DNA of 64,000 bases from Ramlibacter montanisoli (GTDB taxonomy: Bacteria > Pseudomonadota > Gammaproteobacteria > Burkholderiales > Burkholderiaceae_C): contig NZ_JABFCS010000001.1 of NCBI RefSeq assembly GCF_013087525.1, positions 4,092,001-4,156,000 of the forward strand, in the 5' to 3' direction. Shown piece by piece: positions 25,090 to 34,779 of this stretch. The translations under genes and the position numbers were made by a program. Every line of letters begins with the position of its first letter. The first letter of the stretch is position 1. Below the pieces are notes generated by a model that saw nothing but the letters and a program-made list of their open reading frames with translations, had not been told where the DNA came from and did not search any database.

Positions 25090-26028
25090 ATGAGCGACGC
25101 GCACGAAGAAGCCCACACCGGCCCGATCAAGACCCCCAAGCAGCTGCTGATCGCGGTGCTGTTCTCCTTCCTGGTCCCGGTCTTCGTGATCATCGCCCTG
25201 GTCGCCTTCGTGGTGGCCGAGAACAAGCCGGCGGGCGCGCGGGACGGCGAGAAATACGTGCTGGGCGGCGTGAGCGCCCAGGACATGGAGCGCGGCGTGG
25301 CCCAGCGCATCCGCAAGGTCGGCACCGTGGAAGTCCGCGATGCCAACCGCCCCCTGGCCAGCGGCCAGCAGGTGTTCCAGGCGCAATGCACGGCCTGCCA
25401 CAGCACCGGCGCGGCCGGCGCGCCCAAGGCCGGCGATGCCGCCGCCTGGGCCGCCCGCATCAAGACCGGTTTCGACGCGCTCGTGCAGTCCGCCCTGAAG
25501 GGCAAGGGCGCGATGGCGCCGCAGGCCGGCGGCGAATTCAGCGAAGTCGAGATCGCGCGCGCCGTGGCTTTCATGGCCAACTCCGCCGGCGCCAAGTTCG
25601 CCGAGCCCGCGGCACCGGCCGGTGGCGCAGCCGCCGCAGCGCCTGCCGCTGCTGCGGCTCCTGCCGCTCCGGCCCCGGCTGCCGCCGCCACGGCTGCTCC
25701 CGCCGCTGCGGCGACCGCTGCCGCTGCAGCCGCTCCGGCTCCCGCCGCCGCCCCCGCGCCCGCGCCCGCGACCCAGGTCGCTGCCGCCGGCGCCGGCGGC
25801 CAGGCCCTGTACCAGCAAGCCTGCGTGGCCTGCCACGCCGCGGGCGTGGCCGGTGCGCCGAAGCTGGGCGACAAGGCCGCCTGGGCACCCCGCCTGGCGC
25901 AGGGCGTTCCGGCCCTCGTGAACAGCGCGCTCAAGGGCAAGGGCGCGATGCCTCCCAAGGGCGGCAGCGCGGCACCGGATGCCGACATCAAGGCGGCCGT
26001 GGAATACATGGTGGCGCAGTCGAAGTAA
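25090..26028 (+). CDS. Membrane-anchored dihaem cytochrome c (c5 type)
   Basis: Protein of 312 residues with an N-terminal membrane anchor (residues about 20-45) and two cytochrome c5-like domains, CTACH at residue 100 and CVACH at residue 245. The domains share the motif ALKGKGAMxP, so they arose by duplication. An Ala/Pro linker of about 60 residues (172-235) joins them. ATG 25090 is chosen over an upstream TTG because of GAGG at 25079-25082. It probably carries electrons in the periplasm between respiratory complexes. The TATAAT promoter and the terminator make it a single-gene unit. Confidence 0.87.
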   Translation: MSDAHEEAHTGPIKTPKQLLIAVLFSFLVPVFVIIALVAFVVAENKPAGARDGEKYVLGGVSAQDMERGVAQRIRKVGTVEVRDANRPLASGQQVFQAQCTACHSTGAAGAPKAGDAAAWAARIKTGFDALVQSALKGKGAMAPQAGGEFSEVEIARAVAFMANSAGAKFAEPAAPAGGAAAAAPAAAAAPAAPAPAAAATAAPAAAATAAAAAAPAPAAAPAPAPATQVAAAGAGGQALYQQACVACHAAGVAGAPKLGDKAAWAPRLAQGVPALVNSALKGKGAMPPKGGSAAPDADIKAAVEYMVAQSK

Positions 26029-26047
26029 GCGCGCCCCTCGCACGAAG

Positions 26048-26072
26048 AAGCCGGCCCCGCGCCGGCTTTTTT
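26048..26072 (+). terminator. Rho-independent terminator after cytochrome c
   Basis: AAGCCGGC / GCCGGCTT hairpin with a CCCGC loop, followed by a run of six T, about 20 bases after the cytochrome stop. Confidence 0.9.
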
Positions 26073-26088
26073 GTGCCCGTGACGCGGA

Positions 26089-26628
26089 TCAGCCCGGGGT
26101 GTTCGCCGCCGCCAGTGCCGCGGGGCTGCGCACGAAGCCGTAGCGATCCGGCAGGTCGGCACTGCGCACTTCGGCGGGTTGCCAGCGCCCGGACTCCACG
26201 GCTTCCGAGGCCTGCACAATGTCCTGGGTGTGCACGATGCCGATGCCGTGCTCGGTCTCCAGGTAGAGCCGCCCGCTTTCGTCCACCAGGCAGGCCTTCA
26301 CCTGCGCGGGCAGGCCGGTGTGGCTGGTGACGCCGGCGTCCGGCGCGACCCGCCAGATCCAGGGCGTCGCCTGCAGTTCCACGTACACCCGCTGCGGGCC
26401 GTTCTGGAAGAACCACTGGCCGCGGTCGTCGTGTTCGTAGTTGCGGTGGATGAAGTCCACCAGCTTCTCGTGCCGCAGCAGCGAACCCTTGGCGGCGGGG
26501 AAGGCGCCGGCGGCCTGCACGCGGTCGTCGCGCATGTACCAGTTGCCGCGCTCGTCCAGCCCCAGCCAGCCGTAGCAGTTCGGCACGTTGGGCCACTTGG
26601 CCATGGCCTGGCGCACGATGTCGTCCAT
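26089..26628 (-). CDS. Conserved uncharacterised protein (Burkholderiales type)
   Basis: Soluble protein of 179 residues, no signal peptide or membrane segment. The start MDDIVRQAMAKWPNVPNCYGWLGLD and the block HDDRGQWFFQNGPQRVYVELQATPWIWRV resemble a widespread betaproteobacterial family of unknown function that I recognise but cannot name with certainty. Rich in Trp and Tyr (for example WLGLDERGNWYMRDD), with repeated GxW motifs. It lies 22 bases downstream of the TSUP permease on the same strand, perhaps co-transcribed. No function is proposed. Confidence 0.7.
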   Translation of the reverse strand: MDDIVRQAMAKWPNVPNCYGWLGLDERGNWYMRDDRVQAAGAFPAAKGSLLRHEKLVDFIHRNYEHDDRGQWFFQNGPQRVYVELQATPWIWRVAPDAGVTSHTGLPAQVKACLVDESGRLYLETEHGIGIVHTQDIVQASEAVESGRWQPAEVRSADLPDRYGFVRSPAALAAANTPG

Positions 26629-26650
26629 GGCCCATTATGGGCGGGCGGGC

Positions 26651-27407
26651 TCAGCGCAGGAAGGCGTCGTAACCGGTCTTGAGGATGAGCGCGCTCACCA
26701 CGAAGATGAACACGACGCGCACGAAGGAAGCGCCATGCTTGAGCGCCATGTGCGTGCCCAGCAGGCTGCCCGCCACATTGGCGATCGCCAGCGCCAGTGC
26801 GTAATGCCACCACACATGGCCCTTGAGTGCGAACAGGATCAGAGCGGCCAGGTTGGTGGCCGTGTTGATCAGCTTGGCCGCGGCCGAGGCATGCAGGAAG
26901 TCGTAGCCCAGCACCCGCACGAACAGGAACACGAAGAAGCTGCCGGTACCCGGCCCGAAGAATCCGTCGTAGAAACCGAGGACGGCGCCGATCGCGCAGG
27001 CGGCCAGCGTCTGCGCGCGGCCGGCCAGGGTGGGGGCGTGGTCGCGGCCCAGGTGCTTGCGCGCCAGGGTGTAGAGCAGCACGCCCAGCAGCACGAAGGG
27101 CAGCACCCGGCGCAGGAACTCGGGGAGATCACCGTCACGGCCCAGGCGCCGAGGAAGCTGCCCGCGAAGCCCGCCGCGGCGGCCGGCAGCAGGGTGGGCC
27201 AGTGCATGTCGACGCGGCGGCTGTACTGCACGGCCGACAGGGCCGTGCCCCAGACCGAGGCGCTCTTGTTGGTGCCGAACAGGGTGGCCGGGTGCGTGGT
27301 GGGGAAGACCGCGAAGAGGGCGGGCACCAGGACGAGCCCCCGCCACCCACGATCGCGTCGACGAAACCCGCCAGCACCGAGGCCAGCGACACCAGCAGCA
27401 ACTCCAT
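26651..27407 (-). CDS. TSUP (TauE/SafE) family permease (two indels)
   Basis: Integral membrane protein of about 252 residues after correction, likely a sulfite/sulfonate or organic-anion permease. MELLLVSLASVLAGFVDAIVGGGG begins it, and GFYDGFFGPGTGSF in the second half is the TSUP signature. Two homopolymers are one base short: the C run 27337-27341 (six needed for GGGGLVLVPALF) and the G run 27122-27125 (five needed for ISPEFLRRVLPF). The three frames then join without other changes. Substrate unknown. Confidence 0.8.
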
Positions 27408-27730
27408 CGCCCCGATTGTCGCAGGCGGCTCTGCAGTACTTTCGACGGACCAATAAAAAGCGCCGCATCAGCGGCGCCTTGAGGGTGTGCGGCCCGCTTT
27501 GCGCGGTGCCGTCCAGATTCGTCTTGTTGCTGTTCTTCGGGGGCTTGTCTCCTCGGTCCCTCGTCCTGTCGCGCCCGGGGGCGCAACGCGAGTGCGTGGA
27601 ATGTACAGGCCTGCACGGGGACGGTGCATTGGGGCTTTCCCGGCCGCGGGCGGGAGTTTGCGGCGAATCAGGAAAGCGCTGCTTGTGACAAGTTAACGCA
27701 TGCGACCGAGCGGCGCGGTCCGGAACGCGT
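27408..27730. other. 323-base gap with no recognised gene
   Basis: Between the TSUP permease and the GMC oxidoreductase, both on minus. It contains a minus-strand terminator at 27455-27477. Reading minus, GAGGAGACAAG (27542-27552) resembles the ribosome sites used elsewhere, but no credible ORF follows it. The terminator is about 260 bases from the GMC stop, so a long 3' UTR or a small RNA is possible. Confidence 0.5.
27455..27477 (-). terminator. Rho-independent terminator, minus strand
   Basis: On the minus strand GCGCCGC-TGAT-GCGGCGC is followed by TTTTTATT. It lies downstream of the mmsA/GMC operon or of an unrecognised small transcript. Confidence 0.8.
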
Positions 27731-29362
27731 CTAGCGCCGCGCGTCCCGCGCGATCCACTCGGCGGCCTTCTCCGCCATCATCAGCACAGGCGAGTTGGTG
27801 TTGCCGCTGGTGATGGTGGGCATGGCGCCGGCATCGACCACGCGCAGGCCGGCGATGCCGCGCACGCGCAGCTGCGAGTCGAGCACCGCGCGCGGATCGT
27901 CGTCGCGGCCCATCGCGGTGGTTCCCACGGGGTGGAAGATGGTGGTGGCGATGTCGCCTGCCAGCCGCGCGAGGTCCTCGTCGGTCTGGTACTGCGGGCC
28001 GGGCCGCCACTCCTGCGGCTTGAAGGGCGCCAGCGCCGGCTGCGTCGCGATGCGCCGCGTCACGCGCAGCGAGTCGGCCGCCACCTTGCGGTCTTCCGGC
28101 GTGCTCAGGTAGTTGGTCGCGATCGCCGGCGCGTCCTGGAAGCGGTTGCTGCGGATGCGCACCCAGCCGCGGCTGGTGGGGTTCAGGTTGCAGACACTCG
28201 CCGTGAAGGCATTGAAGCTGTGCAGCGGCTCGCCGAAGGCGTCCAGGCTCAGGGGCTGCACGTGGTATTCGATGTTCGGCCAGGGCTGGTCCGGCGAGCT
28301 GCGCGTGAAGGCGCCCAGCTGCGAGGGCGCCATGCTCATGGGGCCGCTGCGCTTGACCACGTACTCCATGCCGATCTTCAGCTTGCCCCACCAGCTGCTG
28401 GCCAGCGTGTTGAGCGTGGCCACGCCGTCCACCTTGTACACCGCGCGCACCTGCAGGTGGTCCTGCAGGTTCTCGCCCACGCCCGGCAGCTCGTGCACCA
28501 GCGGGATGCCGTGCTGCCGCAGCAGGTCGGCGGGGCCGACGCCGGACAGCTGCAGGATCTGCGGCGAGCCGATGCTGCCCGCGCACAGCAGCGTCTCGAT
28601 GCTCGCTTCGACCCGCGTCATCTCGTCGCCGGTCCACACCTCGGCGCCGGTACAGCGCTTGCTGCCGTCCGGCAGGGTCTCGAACAGCAGGCGGGCCACC
28701 TGGGCATTGGTCCAGAGCTCGAAGTTGGGCCGCCCGTAGCAGGTGGGCCGCAGGAAGGCCTTGGCCGTGTTCCAGCGCCAGCCGTTCTTCTGGTTCACCT
28801 GGAAGTAGCCCACGCCCTCGTTGCTGCCGCGGTTGAAGTCCTCGCTGTGCGGGATGCCCGCTTCCTGCGCCGCCTTGGCGAAGGCGTCCAGCACGTCCCA
28901 GCGCAGGCGCTGCTTTTCCACGCGCCACTCGCCGCCGGCGCCGTGCAGCGCGTCGGCGCCCTTGTAGTAGTCCTCGTGCTTCTTGAAGTAGGGCAGGCAG
29001 TTGTCCCAGGTCCAGTTCGCATCGCCCACGCCTTGCGCCCAGCCGTCGTAGTCGCGCGCCTGCCCGCGCATGTAGATCATGCCGTTGATGCTGGAGCAGC
29101 CTCCCAGCGTCTTGCCGCGCGGATAGCGCAGCTTGCGGCCGTTCAGGCCGGCGTCCTCTTCGGTGTAGTACAGCCAGTCGGTGCGCGCATTGCCGATGCA
29201 ATAGAGGTAGCCGACCGGGATGTGGATCCAGTGGTAGTCGTCGCGGCGGCCGGCCTCGATCAGGAGGACGCGCTTGGAGGGATCCGCGGAGAGCCGATTG
29301 GCAAGAAGGCACCCGGCCGTGCCGGCCCCGATGATGATGTAGTCGAACGTCGTGTCGCTCAT
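27731..29362 (-). CDS. GMC-family FAD alcohol dehydrogenase (choline dehydrogenase-like)
   Basis: Flavoprotein of 543 residues. [19 protein letters not shown] is the FAD-binding start, [20 protein letters not shown] the GMC signature 1, and [16 protein letters not shown] signature 2. HPVGTTAMG contains the catalytic His, and the second conserved residue lies in SGNTNSPV. It oxidises a primary alcohol, substrate unknown. The ATG follows GAGGAGACAAGAAGGC. It is downstream of mmsA on the same strand, separated by an 80-base gap with a palindromic repeat, so alcohol and semialdehyde oxidation may be linked. Confidence 0.88.
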   Translation of the reverse strand: MSDTTFDYIIIGAGTAGCLLANRLSADPSKRVLLIEAGRRDDYHWIHIPVGYLYCIGNARTDWLYYTEEDAGLNGRKLRYPRGKTLGGCSSINGMIYMRGQARDYDGWAQGVGDANWTWDNCLPYFKKHEDYYKGADALHGAGGEWRVEKQRLRWDVLDAFAKAAQEAGIPHSEDFNRGSNEGVGYFQVNQKNGWRWNTAKAFLRPTCYGRPNFELWTNAQVARLLFETLPDGSKRCTGAEVWTGDEMTRVEASIETLLCAGSIGSPQILQLSGVGPADLLRQHGIPLVHELPGVGENLQDHLQVRAVYKVDGVATLNTLASSWWGKLKIGMEYVVKRSGPMSMAPSQLGAFTRSSPDQPWPNIEYHVQPLSLDAFGEPLHSFNAFTASVCNLNPTSRGWVRIRSNRFQDAPAIATNYLSTPEDRKVAADSLRVTRRIATQPALAPFKPQEWRPGPQYQTDEDLARLAGDIATTIFHPVGTTAMGRDDDPRAVLDSQLRVRGIAGLRVVDAGAMPTITSGNTNSPVLMMAEKAAEWIARDARR

Positions 29363-29399
29363 GCCTTCTTGTCTCCTCGGAGCGCGCGTCGCGCGCCGC

Positions 29400-29434
29400 C
29401 CCCACCCCAGCCCTCCCCCGGAAGGGGAGGGAGT
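29400..29434. repeat. Palindromic repeat between mmsA and GMC gene
   Basis: CCCCACCCCAGCCCTCCCC-CGGAA-GGGGAGGGAG: an 8-base stem with the flank CCCCACCCCAG. The same flank and stem recur at 54046-54080. Confidence 0.65.
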
Positions 29435-29442
29435 GAACAGCC

Positions 29443-30982
29443 TTACTTGGCTGTCGGCATTACAAACTCGGCGCCTTTCCCGATGCTTTCGGGCCAGCGC
29501 TGCATGATCGACTTCTGCTTGGTGTAGAAGCGCACGCCTTCCTCGCCGTAGGCATGCATGTCGCCGAACAGGCTCTTCTTCCAGCCGCCGAAGCCGTGCC
29601 ACGCCATCGGCACCGGGATCGGCACGTTCACGCCGACCATGCCGACCTGCACGCGACGCGAGAACTCGCGCGCGGTGTTGCCGTCGCGCGTGAACAGCGA
29701 GACGCCGTTGCCGTACTCGTGGGCGTTGATCAGGTCGGTCGCTTCCTTCAGGTCCTTCGCGCGCACGCAGCCCAGCACCGGACCGAAGATCTCTTCCTTG
29801 TAGATCTTCATGTCCGGCGTGACGTTGTCGAACAGCGTGCCGCCCAGCCAGAAGCCGTTGTCGCAGCCGGCGCCGGCCTTGGCGCCCTGGAACTTGCGGC
29901 CGTCGACCACCAGCTTGGCGCCTTCGGTCTGGCCTTGGCCGATGTAGCCCGTGATGCGCTCGTGCGCCACCTTGCTGACGATGGGGCCCATCTCCGCGTC
30001 GAGCTCGACGCCGTTCTTCACCTTCAGCGACTGGGTGCGCTCGGCGAGCTTGGCCATGATCTGGTCGGCGGCGTCGCCCACCAGGATGCCGACGGAGATC
30101 GCCATGCAGCGCTCGCCGGCGGAGCCGAAGGCCGAGCCGATCAGCGCGTCGACCGCCTGGTCCATGTCGGCGTCGGGCATCACCACCATGTGGTTCTTGG
30201 CGCCGCCCAGGGCCTGCACGCGCTTGGCGTGCTTCGCGCCCGTTTCGTAGATCTTCTGCGCGATCGGCGTGGAGCCGACGAAGGAGATCGCCTTGACGTC
30301 CGGGTGCTCCAGCAGCGCGTCGACGGCGTCCTTGTCGCCCTGCACCACGTTGAACACGCCATCGGGCAGGCCCGCTTCCTTGAGCAGTTCGGCCATGCGG
30401 ATCGAAGGAGTCGGGTCCAGCGGGCTGGGCTTGAGGATGAAGGTGTTGCCGGCGGCGATGGCCACCGGGTACATCCACATCGGCACCATCACCGGGAAGT
30501 TGAAGGGCGTGATGCCGGCCACCACGCCCAGGGGCTGGCGCATCGTCCAGTTGTCGATGCCGGTGGAGACCTGGTCGGTGTAGTCGCCCTTGAGCAGCTG
30601 CGGGATGCCGCAGGCGAATTCGACGATGTCGATGCCGCGCGTGACTTCGCCCTGCGCGTCGGTGAACACCTTGCCGTGTTCGGCAGTGATCATGCGGGCC
30701 AGCTCGTCGCGGTGCTTGTTCAGCAGTTCCAGGAACTTGAACATGACGCGCGCGGCGGATCGGCGGCGTGTCGGCCCAGGCCGGGAAGGCGGCCTGCGCG
30801 GCGGCGACGGCCTGCGCCACTTCGCCGGTGTTGGCCAGTGCGACTTGGCCGCTGACCTGGCCGGTGGCCGGGTTGAAGACGTCGGCGCGGCGGCCGCTCT
30901 GGCCCGGCACCAGCTTGCCGTTGATCCAGTGTTCGATGGACGCCGTGGCGGCGGCGGGGCGGGACTTGTCAGGAGCGTTCAT
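29443..30982 (-). CDS. mmsA: Methylmalonate-semialdehyde dehydrogenase (CoA-acylating; one indel)
   Basis: Aldehyde dehydrogenase of about 513 residues that converts (methyl)malonate semialdehyde to the acyl-CoA. The N-terminus is [22 protein letters not shown]. The frame breaks at the GC repeat 30746-30755, where two more bases (or one fewer) restore [35 protein letters not shown] binds NAD, and [15 protein letters not shown] holds the catalytic Cys. Length and motifs match MmsA. It is divergent from a LysR gene with an inverted repeat between them, which suggests LysR control. Confidence 0.87.
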
Positions 30983-31055
30983 GAGGGGTCTTCCGTGCAA
31001 CGGAGGGCCAGTCTAGGCCCGGGCGGGCGGTTTGGAAATACGCGGGCGCTGACCA

Positions 31056-31079
31056 GATTGTTTGAGAAAATGAACAATC
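31056..31079. promoter_or_regulatory. LysR-type operator: GATTGTT-N10-AACAATC
   Basis: A perfect 7-base inverted repeat with a 10-base spacer (T-N11-A core) ends five bases before the LysR ATG, in the 101-base gap to mmsA. It is probably the autoregulatory and activating site. Confidence 0.6.
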
Positions 31080-31083
31080 CACC

Positions 31084-32016
31084 ATGAATGCCGGCACCAC
31101 CCCCGTCTTTTCCGACCTGCACCTGCTGACGGTGCTGGCCGAAACGCGCAGCTACACGCAGGCCGCGCGCCGCCTGGGCATCTCCAAGGCCTCGGTCAGC
31201 GGCCGCATCGCCGAACTGGAACGGGCGGCCGGCGTGCCGCTGGTGCGCAGGACCACCCGCTCGGTGGGGCTCACGCAAGCGGGGCAGCAGCTGGCCGACG
31301 AAACGCGCGCGTCCTTCGAGCGCATCGCGCAGAGCTTCGCCGGCATCCGCGACCTCGCCGGCTCGCCGCGCGGGCTGCTGCGCGTGACGGCGCCGGTGGC
31401 GCTGGGCCGGCAGTACGTCGCCCCTTCGCTGCCGGCCTTCCTGCTGCAGTACCCGGAGATCCGGCTCGAGCTGGACCTGGGCGACCGGCTGGCCAACCTG
31501 CCGCAGGAAGGCTTCGACATCGCGATCCGGCACACGCAGGCTCCGCCCGAAACGCACGTGGCGTGGCAGCTCTGCGCCTCGCGCTCGCTGCTGGTGGCCA
31601 GCGCGGACTACCTGCGCCGCCACGGGCGGCTGTCGCATCCCTCGGAGCTGGCGCAGCGCGCCTGCCTGCTGTACCTGCGCGACACGGCGGGGCAGAGCTG
31701 GTCCTTCGAGCGTGGCACCGGCCGCAAGGCGGAACGCGTGGTGGTCGCGGTGGACGGGCCGCTACGCGCGAACAACAGCGAGGTGCTGCGCGAAGCGGTG
31801 CTGGGCGGCCTGGGCATCGGCCTGCTGCCGGACTTCAGCGCCGCCGCGCACCTGGGGCCGCGCCAGCTGGTGCAGGTGCTGCCGGAATGGCGGCCGCTGG
31901 GCTTCTTCGGCGACGGGATCTATGCGATCCGGCCCTGGGCGCCGCAGGTGCCGCGGGCGGTGCAGTGTTTCGTGGATCACCTGAAGACGGTGTTCGCGGG
32001 CGGGTTCCTGGCGTGA
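31084..32016 (+). CDS. LysR-family transcriptional regulator
   Basis: Protein of 310 residues. Winged HTH at residues about 10-60 (TRSYTQAARRLGISKASVSGRIAELERAAGVPLVRRTTRSVGLT), then the PBP2-type effector domain. It resembles the CrgA/AaeR-like LysR subgroup with TRSVGLTQAG. It is divergent from mmsA-GMC and probably regulates that operon and itself through the adjacent inverted repeat. The inducer is unknown. Its stop codon lies inside a long inverted repeat. Confidence 0.9.
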   Translation: MNAGTTPVFSDLHLLTVLAETRSYTQAARRLGISKASVSGRIAELERAAGVPLVRRTTRSVGLTQAGQQLADETRASFERIAQSFAGIRDLAGSPRGLLRVTAPVALGRQYVAPSLPAFLLQYPEIRLELDLGDRLANLPQEGFDIAIRHTQAPPETHVAWQLCASRSLLVASADYLRRHGRLSHPSELAQRACLLYLRDTAGQSWSFERGTGRKAERVVVAVDGPLRANNSEVLREAVLGGLGIGLLPDFSAAAHLGPRQLVQVLPEWRPLGFFGDGIYAIRPWAPQVPRAVQCFVDHLKTVFAGGFLA

Positions 32017-32129
32017 TCGCTGGGGTGCCGCTTCGCTTGCACCGCCAGCCTACAGGGGCCCGCCCGCCGGACTCGTAGGCTGGGGCGGCCGCGGCCGCCG
32101 AAGGTGAGCGACGCGAACCCCAGCGATCA
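32014..32129. repeat. Long nested inverted repeat containing both convergent stop codons
   Basis: TGATCGCTGGGGT (32014-32026) pairs with ACCCCAGCGATCA (32117-32129), and inside it GCCAGCCTAC pairs with GTAGGCTGG. The outer arms include the TGA of the LysR gene and the TGA of the AtuA-like gene. It could act as a two-way terminator or be an inserted REP/MITE-like element. Confidence 0.7.
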
Positions 32130-33898
32130 ACGCCACCCCGGAGGCACCGCCACCGGCATCGCCAGCAGGATCTGCCCCATCCCCTTGCCTAGCGGATCGT
32201 TGCGCAGCGACGCCGTGCCGCCGCCATCCAGCGCCTCGCTGCACAGGAAGTTCATGGCATGGATGCCGGGCACGTCGTAGCGCACCACGTCGCCCGCGAC
32301 CAGGTGGCCCAGCCAGGCCTTCACCCGCTCGGGCGTGAGCTGCCCGCGCAGCCAGGGCAGCCACTCGGGCCGGCGGGCGATCACGCCGATGTTGGACTGG
32401 TTGCCCTTGTCGCCGCTGCGCGCCCAGGCCAGTTGCACCAGCGGAACCTGCGGCCAGTCCTCGCGCGGGAAGATGGCGTCGGGGGCGGGCGTGGGATCGG
32501 GCGGCGGCACCGGGGCCTGCCCGGCAGGCACGGCGATTTCATGCACTTCGCTGCCGATGCGCACCTGCGCCTGCACCCGCTTCTTGTCCACCATGAAGGC
32601 GAACTGGCGGATGCAGGGCGAGGGGCTGGGCCGGCCGCCGGCGCCGGTGGTGCCGGGCGACCAGCTGGTGCCGGCCGGCGCGATCTCGCGCGCGAACAGC
32701 TCCAGTGCCTCCTTCTGCGGATGCATCACGGCCACCTGCAGCACGGCTTCGCGCACGTCCTGCGTGCGCGCATGCGGCCCGTAGTTGGCGAGCTCCGATC
32801 CCAGCACCTCGATGTGGGTGCGGGTGTAGGGCAGCCAGCGGCGCTGCGCGAACAGCTCGCGCGTGCGCGCCAGGATCGCCTCGCCGGTGCGCTGTGCCTT
32901 GCGCGCGGCGTCGAGCCCCACGATGGTGAGCTGCGCGGTGCAGCGGAAACCATCCAGGTAGGTGGCCGAGACCTTGTAGCCGGGCCCCGGCGGCAGGCGC
33001 GCGCACCCGTCACCCGCACGCGGTGCTCGCCCAGCTGCTCCAGCTGGACCTGCGTGAAGTCGCAAGTGACGTCGGGCAGCAGGTAGCGGCGCGGATCGCC
33101 GATCTCGTACAGCATCTGCTCGGCGATCACCGCCGTGTTCACCAGGCCGCCGGTGTCGCGCGGCTTGGTGACCACGAAGCTGCCGTCGGCCTGGCACTCC
33201 AGCACCGGGTAGCCGATGTGCGCCCAGTCCGGCACCGCTTCCCAGTCGGTATGCAGGCCGCCGGTGGCCTGGCAGCCGCATTCGATGATGTGGCCGGCCA
33301 GGCTGCCTTGCGCCAGCCGGTCGAAGTCGTCGGCGCGCCACTCGAAGGCATGCATCAGCGCGCCCAGGGTCACGGCGCTGTCGACGCAGCGGCCGGTGAT
33401 CACCACCTGCGCGCCGGCCTCCAGCGCGGCGCGGATCGGCAGCGCGCCGAGGTAGGCATTGGCGGTGAGCAGCCGTTCGGGCATGGGCCGGCCGTTCTGC
33501 AGCTCGCGCACGCCCTGCTCGCGCAGTTCGGGCAGCAGCGGCAGCACGTCGTCGCCGCTCACCACCGCGATCTTCAGCTGCACGCCCTGTTCCGCCGCCA
33601 CTGCCGCCAGTGCCTGCGCGCAGGCCTGCGGGTTCACGCCGCCGGCGTTGCTGATCACGCGGATGCCCTTGCGCGCCACGTCGCGCACGATGGACTTCAT
33701 GGTCACGTCCACGAAGTCGGTGGCGTAGCCCAGCTCGGGCTTCTTCGCGCGCGCCGCTGCCAGGATCGACATGGTGAGTTCGGCGAGGTAGTCGAACACC
33801 AGGTAGTCCAGCTGCCCGTGCGCCACCAGCTGCGGCGCGCCGATGCTGCTGTCGCCCCAGAAGCCGGAAGCGCCGCCGATGCGCACGACCTTGTCCAT
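32127..33898 (-). CDS. AtuA-like acyl-CoA-related protein (DUF1446 type; one indel)
   Basis: Protein of about 590 residues of the acyclic-terpene-utilisation AtuA family. The N-terminus VVRIGGASGFWGDSSIGAPQLV, the block VISNAGGVNPQACAQAL and the C-terminal domain LVQLAWARSGDKGNQSNIGVIAR are typical. The frame changes in a GC repeat near 32996-33004: two more bases, or one fewer, join VTGAR to LPPGPGYKVSATYLDG. The biochemical role of AtuA is unsettled. It is co-transcribed with an enoyl-CoA hydratase two bases upstream, as in other branched acyl-CoA degradation clusters. Confidence 0.8.
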
Positions 33899-33900
33899 GC

Positions 33901-34677
33901 TCAGCGGCCCTTCCACTGCGGCTTGCGCTTCTGCTGGAAGGCGGCCTGCCCCTCGCGCGCGTCCTCGGTCAGCGTGAACAGCGCGATCTGGCTTTCGGTG
34001 AAGGCCATGGACTCCTCGAAGGCCATGGTGTCGATGCTCTTCATGGTGTAGATGCCGCGCCGGATCGCGGCCGGCGACTTGTCCAGGATGCGCTGCAGCA
34101 GCCAGTCGAGCTTGCCGTCGAGGTCCTCGTCCACGTGGTTGACCAGGCCGATGGCCAGCGCCTGCTCGCTGCCGATGCTCTCGCCGGTGATGCACAGCTC
34201 GGCCAGCTGGCGCCGTGGCACCAGGTGCTGCAGCACGGTGAGCACCTGCGCCGGGAACACGCCGACCTTCACTTCGGGCAGGCCGAAAGTGGCGTGCTTC
34301 GCGGCCACGGCCAGGTCGCACATGGCCAGCAGCCCCATGCCGCCGGCCATGCAGGCGCCGTTGACGCGCGCCACCAGCGGCAGGTGGCTGGCACGGGCGC
34401 ATCGCAGCAGGCGCGCCAGGTGGCCGGTGGGGTCGGAGTAGTCGCTGGTGAAGGCCTGGGCGTTCTGCAGGTCGGCGCCGGCGCAGAAGGCCTTCTCCCC
34501 CGCCCCGGTGATCACGATGGCGCGCAGCTCGCGGTCGGACTGGGCGGCATCGATCGCGTCGCCCATGGCCCGCAGCACGGCGTGGTTCATGGCATTGCGC
34601 CGCTCCTCGCGCTGGATGGTCAGCCACAGCACGCCGCCACGGCGCTCCACCCCGAGGTCGGCAGGGTTCGTTGTCAT
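33901..34677 (-). CDS. Enoyl-CoA hydratase/isomerase family protein
   Basis: Crotonase-fold protein of 258 residues. AFCAGADLQNAQAF and NGACMAGGMGLLAMCDLA form the oxyanion hole, and LPEVKVGVFPAQVLTVL contains Glu at one catalytic position. It probably hydrates an enoyl-CoA in the same pathway as the adjacent AtuA-like protein (AtuE-like role). ATG 34677 is supported by MTTNPADLGVERRG and AGGAG upstream. It diverges from the mla operon. Confidence 0.85.
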   Translation of the reverse strand: MTTNPADLGVERRGGVLWLTIQREERRNAMNHAVLRAMGDAIDAAQSDRELRAIVITGAGEKAFCAGADLQNAQAFTSDYSDPTGHLARLLRCARASHLPLVARVNGACMAGGMGLLAMCDLAVAAKHATFGLPEVKVGVFPAQVLTVLQHLVPRRQLAELCITGESIGSEQALAIGLVNHVDEDLDGKLDWLLQRILDKSPAAIRRGIYTMKSIDTMAFEESMAFTESQIALFTLTEDAREGQAAFQQKRKPQWKGR

Positions 34678-34779
34678 CGCGTGCTCTCCTTCCAGCCGCG
34701 TTATACCCGCGCTGCGCGGCAGGGCCGTTCTCCTACACGACAGGGGCAGGCTCTACCGTTACGATGGTTGCCCCCAGAC

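Noticed and set aside
25606..25800. Repeat array or recombination hot spot
   Set aside because: It is an Ala/Pro-coding linker with imperfect codon repeats within the cytochrome gene.
27731..31000. A single 1089-codon frame spanning the GMC gene and mmsA
   Set aside because: Two separate genes plus a palindromic gap; the fusion arises because the mmsA indel hides its stop.
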